Shown here: in pieces, positions 7,009 through 14,793 of the stretch
How positions within the stretch are numbered: position 1 is the first letter of the stretch
How the letters are laid out: the number at the start of each line of letters is the position of its first letter
Source: CAYRIY01 sp964424335
GTDB lineage: Bacteria > Bacillota > Limnochordia > DTU080 > RSA5
Reading direction: 5' to 3'
Assembly: GCA_964424335.1 (NCBI GenBank)
Contig: CAYRIY010000087.1
Coordinates: 1-15,002, forward strand
Length of the DNA: 15,002 bases
Notes under the pieces: generated by a model
What the model was told of the DNA's origin: nothing
Seen by the model: only the letters and a program-made list of their open reading frames with translations
The model's database searches: none
Made by a program: the position numbers and the translations under genes

Positions 7009-8676
7009 TCAATCCTCCATTCGGATCTCATACAGGATGACGCCATGGCGGGCGATGTCGTCCGCCAACATCAGCGATCCGGCTCGGACCTCCACCTCGA
7101 TCACGGTTGATCGTAACTCGCCCAGCTCGATATACTCCTGGACGCGGGAGCGCCAAAAGGCCACCTCTTGCGGATCGCACAGGGCGCCGGGGATTTGCAC
7201 AGAATACTTGGACCAATCGCAGTAGGCGTCGTCACTGATGTTGCGGGCTTGTTGATCTTTAGACCAGGCGGGCCACCAATTCGCATGCTGGTCGTCGATG
7301 GGCCACTTGAGCGCGGTGACCTTGTGCCCGTCGGGCAGATCGACATTGTCGATCGTCACGGCAAAGGAATCTGCAGTCCCCGAGATTGGACTGGGACTGT
7401 TGTTATAAACGAGAATGCGCAGGGTGCTCGAGGCCTCATCAAAGGAGGCCAAGGCGTCGAGCTCGTTGAAGCGGTTGGATGATCGGCTTACCACGCCGCC
7501 TCCAAGCAGGCGATCGCCTGCCATCTTGTAAACCAGGTTGGAGACATTGGATGTGATGGCGTTGGCGCCGCCCCACGTACCGTCCGTCGCCAAGGTCCAC
7601 GTGGCAAACCAGTCGATGTCGTGTTCGACCATCACCTTAAACAGCTTGGCGTCCGCAGCGCCTTGCGCAGAGAGGTTGACGGTGCGCGACAGGAGCGGCT
7701 TTCTGTCCCATCCCTCTAAGACGCGCCCTTCGTCGATCCCGTACCACAGGTCGGTCAAGCCGACGGACTCGGCCTTTTGCCGCACCTCCTCCACGGCCCG
7801 GAGCAGCTTGTTTTCATCCAGGCCGATCAACGTCGAATCGTAAAATGAGACCGCCAAGAAATCGAGCTGCGTCCCTTGGTGGCCCGTCTTGTAGTTGGTT
7901 CCACGGGCAACGTGTTCGATAAACTCCCGTTCGTCCCAATATCCTGGGATCACGCTCATACTGTGGGCGCCGACGATGACATTCTCAGGTCCGAGCACGT
8001 CCTCGAGCGCCGCCACAGTGTAATCGTAGAGCTTAAGATAAGCAATTTTGGTCGACTCCGGATCGCCCGCGTCAAACCAGTCCTTGTTTTCGTACTCCGT
8101 GAGGACGCCCCACCACCACGTTTTTACTTCGTCGATGCCAAACTCATCGACCAGCGCGGTCGCCAAGGACTTGATGTATTCGTAGTAGAGGTCGTAATCG
8201 ACCGGGGGCTTCACATTGACGCCGAATGTGCCCAGCTCGGGATCCTCGCTCATTTTCAGCGGCACGTTGCCCGTCTTGATGTAGGGCCTCAGCCCGTGGC
8301 GCACGATTTGGCGGAACGCTTCAATGAACCGGTCGAAATTGTACCGCTCGATGACGGTCTCGCCCCTGGGATCGGATAGATCCCGCTGCAGGTGACCGCC
8401 TGTCGCCGTCATGACGTGAACTCGCTCCACGAAGGGGAATCTCGACGAGAAATAGTCATCGGGATAGCTCCTCGCGGTCGTGGTCCACTCCGGCCTGTAC
8501 ATCCAGCTATTCACCATAGAAAACTTATTGCCGATCACTTTGCCCTGGTCGCTCATGTCAAATCGAAACGAGGCGCCGATATCCGCCGCTTGGGTTGGGA
8601 CCGATGACATGCCGACGAGCCCCAAGAGCGCGACGCCGAACAACACGAGAACGAGGCGAACGGATAGATGTCGCAA
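7009..8676 (-). CDS. Secreted GH39-like (clan GH-A type) glycoside hydrolase
   Basis: A 555-residue predicted extracellular hydrolase. A signal peptide (1-30, ending PTQA|AD) precedes a probable TIM barrel (about 40-390) and a C-terminal beta-rich domain (about 395-555) containing a possible disulfide pair, C486/C500. The order of elements resembles GH39 beta-xylosidase/iduronidase enzymes. E194 in GVLTEYENKDW occupies the place of the acid/base in the usual WNEPN motif, and E316 in WYGIDEGR is the likely nucleophile. WNEPN is not conserved, so it may be a divergent subfamily or a related clan GH-A family, and the substrate cannot be read from sequence. It starts with TTG, supported by AAAGGAGG 9 nt upstream, 31 nt after a permease gene. 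Its role is likely trimming of polysaccharide or oligosaccharide outside the membrane. Confidence 0.6.
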   Translation of the reverse strand: MRHLSVRLVLVLFGVALLGLVGMSSVPTQAADIGASFRFDMSDQGKVIGNKFSMVNSWMYRPEWTTTARSYPDDYFSSRFPFVERVHVMTATGGHLQRDLSDPRGETVIERYNFDRFIEAFRQIVRHGLRPYIKTGNVPLKMSEDPELGTFGVNVKPPVDYDLYYEYIKSLATALVDEFGIDEVKTWWWGVLTEYENKDWFDAGDPESTKIAYLKLYDYTVAALEDVLGPENVIVGAHSMSVIPGYWDEREFIEHVARGTNYKTGHQGTQLDFLAVSFYDSTLIGLDENKLLRAVEEVRQKAESVGLTDLWYGIDEGRVLEGWDRKPLLSRTVNLSAQGAADAKLFKVMVEHDIDWFATWTLATDGTWGGANAITSNVSNLVYKMAGDRLLGGGVVSRSSNRFNELDALASFDEASSTLRILVYNNSPSPISGTADSFAVTIDNVDLPDGHKVTALKWPIDDQHANWWPAWSKDQQARNISDDAYCDWSKYSVQIPGALCDPQEVAFWRSRVQEYIELGELRSTVIEVEVRAGSLMLADDIARHGVILYEIRMED

Positions 8677-8683
8677 TGCAAAG

Positions 8684-8693
8684 TTCCTCCTTT
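8684..8693 (-). promoter_or_regulatory. Strong ribosome binding site for the TTG start of the GH39-like gene
   Basis: The minus strand reads AAAGGAGGAA, a nearly full anti-16S match, ending 7 nt before the TTG at 8676. This fixes the start and places the signal peptide at the extreme N-terminus. Confidence 0.7.
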
Positions 8694-8707
8694 ATGCTTG
8701 TCGGCGA

Positions 8708-9574
8708 CTACTCGCCGGTGATGCCCGACGTGCCCATCGTCTGCACGATCTTACTTTGATTGATGATGAAGACCGTGATCGGCACCGCCATGAGCAAGAC
8801 GCTCACCGCGGCGGCGACGCCGGCCCTGCCCACGCCGCCAGCGATGATCTGCGACAAGGCGTAGGGCAGCGGCTTGAGCTCCTCCGAATAGATGAACATG
8901 CTAGCGTCGTTGCCCCAAAGCGACTGAAACGACAAGATCATCAAGGTGAGCCAGGCCGGTTTGACGATCGGCATGACGATCCGCCAATAGCAGTCAAACT
9001 CGCCGGCGCCGTCGATGCGGGCGGCTTCTAGGAGCGAGTCGTGCACCATGGCGTCGATGAAGTTGCGCATTAAGAAAACGCCCAAGGTACTGGCCCACGC
9101 CGGCACGATGATGGCCAGGTACGTATCCATCCACCCCAAGTACGAAATGGTGAGATAATTGGGGATCGCCAGGACCGCCGGGGCGAACATTAAGGAGAGC
9201 AGGATCGTCTCGTTGAGGAGTTTCTTGCCTACGAAGTCGTGCTTGGAAAGGGCGTAAGCGCACAATGAGCCCAGGATCACGTTGCCCGCCGTTCCCAATG
9301 TGACGATGAGAAGCGAATTAAACAAGTACCTCGTCGTCGGCACCCAGCTCTTTGCCATGATGACAAATAGGTCGTAGAAATTGTCCATCGTCGGGTGCCT
9401 GACGAAAAACTGCGGCGGAAACAAAAATAGCTCGTTGAGCGGCTTTAAGGACTGACTGATCGTGAAGACCAGCGGCAAGGCCATAAAGACAGCTCCAGCG
9501 GCGAGGAGCGTGAAAATGAGTGCGTCCCCCACCCACGAGCCCGACAATCGCCGTTCTGCGATGCGAAAGTTCAT
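8708..9574 (-). CDS. Carbohydrate ABC transporter permease, MalG/LplC-like
   Basis: A 288-residue inner-membrane permease with about six hydrophobic segments (about 18-40, 84-108, 122-145, 150-170, 207-220, 250-272). The EAA loop that docks the ATPase is at about 183-206, with EAARIDGA followed by the IVMPIVKPA end. It pairs with the MalF-like permease encoded just before it, 58 nt upstream, to form a heterodimeric channel. It starts at ATG with a purine-rich AGAAGGGCG upstream. No ATPase gene is in the window, so a shared MsmX/UgpC-type ATPase is presumably supplied from elsewhere. Confidence 0.92.
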   Translation of the reverse strand: MNFRIAERRLSGSWVGDALIFTLLAAGAVFMALPLVFTISQSLKPLNELFLFPPQFFVRHPTMDNFYDLFVIMAKSWVPTTRYLFNSLLIVTLGTAGNVILGSLCAYALSKHDFVGKKLLNETILLSLMFAPAVLAIPNYLTISYLGWMDTYLAIIVPAWASTLGVFLMRNFIDAMVHDSLLEAARIDGAGEFDCYWRIVMPIVKPAWLTLMILSFQSLWGNDASMFIYSEELKPLPYALSQIIAGGVGRAGVAAAVSVLLMAVPITVFIINQSKIVQTMGTSGITGE

Positions 9575-9632
9575 CGCCCTTCTTCCTCTCCGTAGGAAAT
9601 TCGATCGGTCCGACCAGGCGCAGTTTTTCCAA

Positions 9633-10580
9633 CTACCCGATGGACTTTAAAAGTCTCTGCACGACTTTTTGTGTCACTAACATCGTGACGAATAGCAGCA
9701 CTGCCATCGCCGCGGCATATCCCATTTCAAACCGCTGGTTGGCGTAGTCCGACATGTGTTGAACGACTGTCCATGTTGCCCAGTCGGTCGGAGTCAGCCC
9801 CGTCAAGGCCTGGATTTGCGAAGCCGCCTGAAACGACTGCGTGATCGCGATAATGGCGCCGAACATCAAGTACGGGCGCATCAGCGGCAAGGTCACGTAC
9901 CACAGCTCTTGCCACCGGTTTCGCATCCCGTCGATCGCCGCCGCCTCGTAGTAAGTGGGGCTTATGCCCTGCAAACCCGCGATAAACGTGAGAAAGCTGA
10001 CCCCGAGGCTCATCCACAGCGAGACGAGAATGACGATCGGCATCATCCACTGGGGATCGATGAGCCACTGGATCGGCTTGTCGATCACCCCCCAGTACAA
10101 GAGGAGGCCGTTGATGTACCCGTACGAGTCGCCGCTGAAGATCACGAGCCAGATCAAAAACGCGTTGGCCGAGATGCTCGGCCCGTAAAACAACAGCGTA
10201 AGAAAGGCCCTGATCTTTGGTTTTAATTGATTGATGAGCCACGCAAAGACAAAGCAAAAAATGTAGCTCAAGGGTCCCGTAATAAAGGCGAAAACGAGTG
10301 TGTTTTTGACGGCGATCAAGAAGATGTCGTCGGCCAAAAAGAGTTGGAGGTAGTTGTCCCATCCGACCCATTGGGGAGGCTGCACCATATTGAAATAGGT
10401 GAAACTGAGCCCGACTGCGACCGCAATCGGCAAGATGACAAAGACGAAAAAACAAAGCGCGAAGGGCCCGACAAAGAGGTAGGAGACCCGGTCTTCCTTT
10501 ACCCTCTCCCATAGGGCGGACAGCCTCGTCCAGAGCGGCTGCTTCACTTTTCGAGCGGCCGGCACCATAGGCGAACTCAC
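9633..10580 (-). CDS. Carbohydrate ABC transporter permease, MalF/LplB-like
   Basis: A 315-residue permease with a cytoplasmic, basic N-terminus (about 1-32), a first hydrophobic helix at 33-62, and five more segments to about 304. The EAA loop runs from E212 (EAAAIDGM) to the LPLMRP end at about 236. It forms the first half of a MalF/MalG pair with the following gene. Its GTG start overlaps the stop of the large binding protein as GTGA, with GGGGAGGGG upstream. This coupling argues that the large binding protein delivers substrate to this permease pair. Confidence 0.92.
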   Translation of the reverse strand: MSSPMVPAARKVKQPLWTRLSALWERVKEDRVSYLFVGPFALCFFVFVILPIAVAVGLSFTYFNMVQPPQWVGWDNYLQLFLADDIFLIAVKNTLVFAFITGPLSYIFCFVFAWLINQLKPKIRAFLTLLFYGPSISANAFLIWLVIFSGDSYGYINGLLLYWGVIDKPIQWLIDPQWMMPIVILVSLWMSLGVSFLTFIAGLQGISPTYYEAAAIDGMRNRWQELWYVTLPLMRPYLMFGAIIAITQSFQAASQIQALTGLTPTDWATWTVVQHMSDYANQRFEMGYAAAMAVLLFVTMLVTQKVVQRLLKSIG

Positions 10581-13500
10581 GATGACCCCTCCCCATCATG
10601 TGCCGGACCCTTCACATCAAGTCCTTGCGCCTCTTTTCCAGCGGCCTGCGGCAGACCGATGCCGAGATGGTCGTAGCGAGGCAGACGCTCCAACTCGTCG
10701 ATGACCTGTGTCTCCCAATCGAGGCGGTACAAGTGCGTGTAGTGGTCCCAGTAAAGCTCTTTCCAGCGAGGATCGAGCTTTTCATAGTCGGTCTCCAGGC
10801 GAAACTCCAGCCTTTTTCGCTCAATCTCTTTGTGAATTTCCCTGGCGTAGTCCAAGACCGAATCCCGGACCGGTTGGAAGTCGAGGACAATCGCCCGGAA
10901 GAGCCAGTCAAATTGCCGCGTCACATAGTAGCCGCCGATCACGGGCGGTACGCCTTCGACCCAATCCCACTGCTCGTTGAGCTGCCGCCTCTGCTCGGCC
11001 GTCCACGGCAATTGCTGCAAGGCTTCCACGTTGGCAGTTGAGTACCGGGCAGCGGCTCCCATCAGCGCTTCCATTTCGCGACCGAAGCGAAGCTGCGAAT
11101 CGGCCCGCGTCCACCACTTGAGAAACTCCCACGCTTCCGCCTCCATGCCCCCTGCCATGATGATCGAGCCAGTCGTCGTATTTTGGTCCGATGGGACAGT
11201 ACGGTTGATCGTACCGTCCGGCTCCAAGCGTCCGGGTACGGGTGCAAAGCCCCATTCGCCTCTCAGCTCGGGGGCAAAGACGGACAAGACGTTAAAAACG
11301 GTGTAGTCTTGCACCGCGATCGGCATTTCGCCAATGCGAAAACGGTTGAGAAAATCAAACGTGAGGGGCAGATCGTACACGACAAAGAGGTCCGTCATCT
11401 CCCTGAAAGTGGCAATCGCCGCTTCCGACTCAAGATTGGTCAGTATTCCGTCTTCCTTGTAGATCGGCACCCCTTTTTGGTACAGAAACATGAGGTACGT
11501 GTTGATGTCGGGCCCAAGACCAAACTCCAGGTTGCGCTTTTGGAGCTCTGGAATCATCATGTACACGTCGTCCCACGTCTGCGGCAGATCCAGGCCCAGC
11601 TCCGCCAAGATGTCCTTGCGGTAAAACAACATCGGAAAGCTTTGCGTCTCAGGAAGGGCAAACACTTGATCCCGAAATCGGAAGGGCGCGAGCGCCGACC
11701 GTTTAAACCTGGCGGCCACTTCTTCAAAGTCCTCAAATTGAGTCAGGTCAACGACGGCGCCGCGGAACGCCAGCTCCATGTTTGCCGCGCCGAGGGCCAC
11801 GTCAGGACCCGTACCCGCGATGGTCGCCGGCACGAGCAGCGACCCCATGTTGGTGATCAACTCCAACTTGACCGGAATGCCGGTCTCGGGCGTGAAGGAG
11901 TCCTCGATCATCTGCTTTAGCACCAGCGCCTGGTCGCGCCCGGATCCGAGCCACACTTTGAGCGGCCTTTGGGGCGCCTGTGTCGCCAAAGCGCCTAGGC
12001 CCGCCGTTGCACTGATGTCGGGCACCCCGGTGTAATCGTGGAAAAACGAGGCCGCAAATGCCTTGATCTCGTGGATCAACGTCTCAAGGTGCGTGGGTTT
12101 AGCCCGCGGCAGTTGCTGCTCCGCCGAAGCGACAATGATGTAGTCGATCTGCAAAGGTTGGTTGCGCGTGGAGACCACCCACGTGCCCAGACTCCCGATA
12201 GCGTCGCGGTATTCGGCCAGCACCCGCGGAATCGCGTGGGGGCGGTCCACCATCCTTTGCAACAGGCGCTGCAAGTCCCGCAACACCGCGCTGTGGCCGC
12301 CACGCTCACCAGTCACCTCTTCAAAGTCACGCGCCATCATGCCGACGATCTCGATCTGCTCCTTAAGGCTTTCGATGAGGCCGGGGATGCGCTTTTCCAA
12401 TTGATAACTGCGAAGCGGGTCCGGGTTGCCGGACGTAATCATAATGATCCGGCGATAGATGGTGTTGAGGTTATAAAGGCTCTCCTCGGCCATCTTGAGG
12501 ATTGGAGCGACCCGGCCGAGCGAGACCTCCAGCGTGAGCGTGTGTCTGCCCCGCGTCAGATAAAAGTAAAAAGGTTCATCGTCGGCATCCCCGAGCACCC
12601 GCATTTGGTATCGGGAGGAATAGCCGAATTCCACGTTTTGCAGTTCTCGAAAGGGAACTTCACCGTCCAACAGGACCGTCCGCGTGCTGTACGTGCCGCG
12701 GTACAGATCCTGCTTTGCCTTGAGTGCAATCTGATACAAGCCGTCCTCAGGCGCCTCAAACTCCCACGTGATCCAATCGCCGGCATACTGCCACCGGTGC
12801 CCGCCGATGGAATTGAGCCTAATCTGGGCCGGATGATAGGGCTCGACTGTCGGATCGCCCTGGTCAAAGACGGCGGATAGCGACGGGTCGGACCTCGTGT
12901 TGGCGTCCTCACCTTGAATCTTGATGAAGACGTCGCGGATAGGCCTATAACCTTGCGCCTCGTATTTTCTCGCGACCTCGTCGTAGGAAGGCGGGACCTC
13001 GTCCTGAAGCAATCTCAGCCCTGCGATGGCCATCGGCTCGGCAAGCGCGACGAGGCGGAGCCGATTGATCCCTTCTTCGAAGTAAAAGCGGTACGGCTCG
13101 TCCTCGTAGCGGATCGAGTCGCGCAAGAGGACCGTCTGCCAAGCCGGCGCTTCGACTTGCCGCGGCCGAATGTGGTTTCCGGCCGTGTCGATGATATAGG
13201 GGCCCTCGTCGGTCCACACCCGGTGAAAGACCAACGTGTCGGCGCCTGCAAAGAGCTCCTCGCCGTTGATTTGAATTTCTCTTTGAATCGCAATGCCTCG
13301 ACCCGCAGCCGGGTAATAGGTGAGCTCGATGTTGTAAAAGCCGGCCTCCGGGACTTCAAACTCCCATTCCACATAGCCCGTCTCGCCGGTCAAGACCGCT
13401 TCCCCGGCGTAATCCCCAAGGTTCGTCACGATCTCCACGTCACCTTCGGCGCTCGAGACGTTCCAAACAGGAACGTCCACCTCCAACGGGGGTCTGGCCG

Positions 13501-13702
13501 CGCCCGCAAACCGATCCAGATACTGATCGTAAGACGCTTTGGGCCTGTACGCCGTGAGGGGGTTCCCCACCGATTCGGACGTCACGGTTGCGGTCGCCCC
13601 CGTGCGGTCCGCGCTCAACGCGAGCGCGCCCAGCATCAGCGCGAAGCACACGGTGAAAATGCATATGCATCGAAACCTGCTTGTCTCAAGCCGGCCTGAC
13701 AT
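10577..13702 (-). CDS. Large multidomain extracellular solute-binding protein (1041 aa) with duplicated beta-sandwich modules
   Basis: Binding component of a sugar ABC importer, more than twice the usual length. Order: signal peptide (about 1-31, no lipobox); two homologous carbohydrate-binding-like beta-sandwich modules (about 80-235 and 260-400); an alpha-helical, possibly coiled segment (about 405-555); a family-1 binding domain (about 580-930, starting LKVWLGSGRD, with ALPETQSFPMLFYRK at 682-696); and a charged helical tail with EIERKRLEF (959-967). The ATG at 13702 is chosen because GGGAGGT lies 8 nt upstream and the signal peptide starts here. The open frame extends 294 nt further upstream but only through non-homologous sequence overlapping the previous permease. 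It is translationally coupled to the following permease. The N-terminal modules may hold polymeric glycan near the transporter; that role is inferred. Confidence 0.87.
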   Translation of the reverse strand: MSGRLETSRFRCICIFTVCFALMLGALALSADRTGATATVTSESVGNPLTAYRPKASYDQYLDRFAGAARPPLEVDVPVWNVSSAEGDVEIVTNLGDYAGEAVLTGETGYVEWEFEVPEAGFYNIELTYYPAAGRGIAIQREIQINGEELFAGADTLVFHRVWTDEGPYIIDTAGNHIRPRQVEAPAWQTVLLRDSIRYEDEPYRFYFEEGINRLRLVALAEPMAIAGLRLLQDEVPPSYDEVARKYEAQGYRPIRDVFIKIQGEDANTRSDPSLSAVFDQGDPTVEPYHPAQIRLNSIGGHRWQYAGDWITWEFEAPEDGLYQIALKAKQDLYRGTYSTRTVLLDGEVPFRELQNVEFGYSSRYQMRVLGDADDEPFYFYLTRGRHTLTLEVSLGRVAPILKMAEESLYNLNTIYRRIIMITSGNPDPLRSYQLEKRIPGLIESLKEQIEIVGMMARDFEEVTGERGGHSAVLRDLQRLLQRMVDRPHAIPRVLAEYRDAIGSLGTWVVSTRNQPLQIDYIIVASAEQQLPRAKPTHLETLIHEIKAFAASFFHDYTGVPDISATAGLGALATQAPQRPLKVWLGSGRDQALVLKQMIEDSFTPETGIPVKLELITNMGSLLVPATIAGTGPDVALGAANMELAFRGAVVDLTQFEDFEEVAARFKRSALAPFRFRDQVFALPETQSFPMLFYRKDILAELGLDLPQTWDDVYMMIPELQKRNLEFGLGPDINTYLMFLYQKGVPIYKEDGILTNLESEAAIATFREMTDLFVVYDLPLTFDFLNRFRIGEMPIAVQDYTVFNVLSVFAPELRGEWGFAPVPGRLEPDGTINRTVPSDQNTTTGSIIMAGGMEAEAWEFLKWWTRADSQLRFGREMEALMGAAARYSTANVEALQQLPWTAEQRRQLNEQWDWVEGVPPVIGGYYVTRQFDWLFRAIVLDFQPVRDSVLDYAREIHKEIERKRLEFRLETDYEKLDPRWKELYWDHYTHLYRLDWETQVIDELERLPRYDHLGIGLPQAAGKEAQGLDVKGPAHDGEGSS

Positions 13703-13710
13703 ACCCTTAA

Positions 13711-13717
13711 ACCTCCC
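13711..13717 (-). promoter_or_regulatory. Ribosome binding site deciding the start of the large binding protein
   Basis: GGGAGGT on the minus strand, 8 nt before the ATG at 13702. It selects this start over upstream in-frame codons that overlap the permease gene. Confidence 0.7.
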
Positions 13718-13743
13718 ATACCCGGGACAAAAGGCCGCGTCGA

Positions 13744-14760
13744 TCAACCGACGGTGCCCGAACGTTCGATGCTCGCCATAAAGTAGCGCTGCAAGAAGGC
13801 GAAGACGATCAAGAGCGGCGCGATATAAAAGAGCGCGGCGACGTTGGAAATGACAGAGTGCAATTCGAAAGGCGGGCTCATGCCGAAGACCTCGCGGTAC
13901 CAACCGGCAAATGCGATATTGACACCCAAAAACTTGTGCGTTAGAAGTTCTGAGCCCGACTGATAGAATGTGGTCGTGTAAAAGTAGTCGTTCCATTGCC
14001 AGGCAAACGACAGGACAAACGTGACGAGCGCAGGCGGGAGGGCCGCCGGGGCCATGATGTAAAAGAAAGTGCGAAAAGGGCCCGCGCCATCCACGTAAGC
14101 CGCCTCCTCCAAGCTCTTTGGGATCCCCTTAAAAAACTGACGCATCAGGTAGATGAAGATCCCGTTGCGGATGCCCGTTCCGGTGACAGCCATCAAGTAA
14201 AAGGGCCATTGCGTGTTGAGCAGGTTGAAGCCGCCGCCCGGAATCAATCCCCAAAGATCGAAGTAGCGCAAGTTGATGTACAGCGGCGCCAGCATCAGTT
14301 CGGGCGGTACGATCAAGGTAAAGATGACGCAGGCAAAGAGTAGTCTCTTGCCGGGAAAGTCGAACCTAGCCAGCCCGTAGCCCACAAGCATGCACGACGC
14401 GACCTGCAGGATGCTCACGCCGCCGGCCAACACGGCCGAATGAAGCAAAGTCTTGGGATACTCCATGGCCAGAAAGACAGTCTGGTAGTGCTCCAGGGTA
14501 AACCGCCTCGGGATCCAATTGACGCTGCTGTCAAAGAGGTCCTCAAAGCCCATGAATGAGCTGGAGATCTTCACCAAGATGGGAAACAAAATGATGTAGC
14601 CCATCCCAAACAATAAGAGCGTCCTGATGAGGGCCCAAGCGATTCCCAGTACGCGGGAGCGGTGGAACCGCCGCTTCATGCGTGGAGCGGAAGGCTTCGT
14701 TTCCGAGCGCATGGCCTCGGAACGTTCGGTTTTTGTTATCGCCTCAGGAAATTGCGCCAT
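13744..14760 (-). CDS. Carbohydrate ABC transporter permease, MalG/LplC-like
   Basis: A 338-residue permease with an unusually long hydrophilic N-terminus (about 1-38, rich in K, R and E) before the first membrane helix (about 40-63). Further membrane segments lie at about 107-128, 140-163, 185-205, 241-256 and 303-325. The EAA loop begins at E219 (EAAYVDGA) and ends near the APAALPP segment at 237-243. ATG start with GGGAGGG 8 nt upstream. It follows the truncated permease by 33 nt and precedes the large binding protein by 41 nt. It most likely pairs with the truncated upstream permease as a separate importer from the pair encoded at 8708-10580. Confidence 0.92.
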   Translation of the reverse strand: MAQFPEAITKTERSEAMRSETKPSAPRMKRRFHRSRVLGIAWALIRTLLLFGMGYIILFPILVKISSSFMGFEDLFDSSVNWIPRRFTLEHYQTVFLAMEYPKTLLHSAVLAGGVSILQVASCMLVGYGLARFDFPGKRLLFACVIFTLIVPPELMLAPLYINLRYFDLWGLIPGGGFNLLNTQWPFYLMAVTGTGIRNGIFIYLMRQFFKGIPKSLEEAAYVDGAGPFRTFFYIMAPAALPPALVTFVLSFAWQWNDYFYTTTFYQSGSELLTHKFLGVNIAFAGWYREVFGMSPPFELHSVISNVAALFYIAPLLIVFAFLQRYFMASIERSGTVG

Positions 14761-14793
14761 GGCCTGTGCCCTCCCGGATATCGGCGGCGTCCG

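Noticed and set aside
6986..7010. Hairpin CGGAC...GTCCG after the GH39-like stop as a terminator
   Set aside because: The stem is only 5 bp with a 12-nt loop and no T-run, so termination is not supported.
12914..13699. A 261-codon plus-strand open frame within the large binding-protein gene
   Set aside because: It is antisense to a coding region with clear domain structure, and its translation shows no motif or ribosome site.
13703..13996. N-terminal extension of the large binding protein
   Set aside because: The frame is open upstream of 13702, but the extra residues have no signal peptide and overlap the 3' end of the permease gene by about 250 nt. A strong ribosome site and signal peptide support the ATG at 13702.
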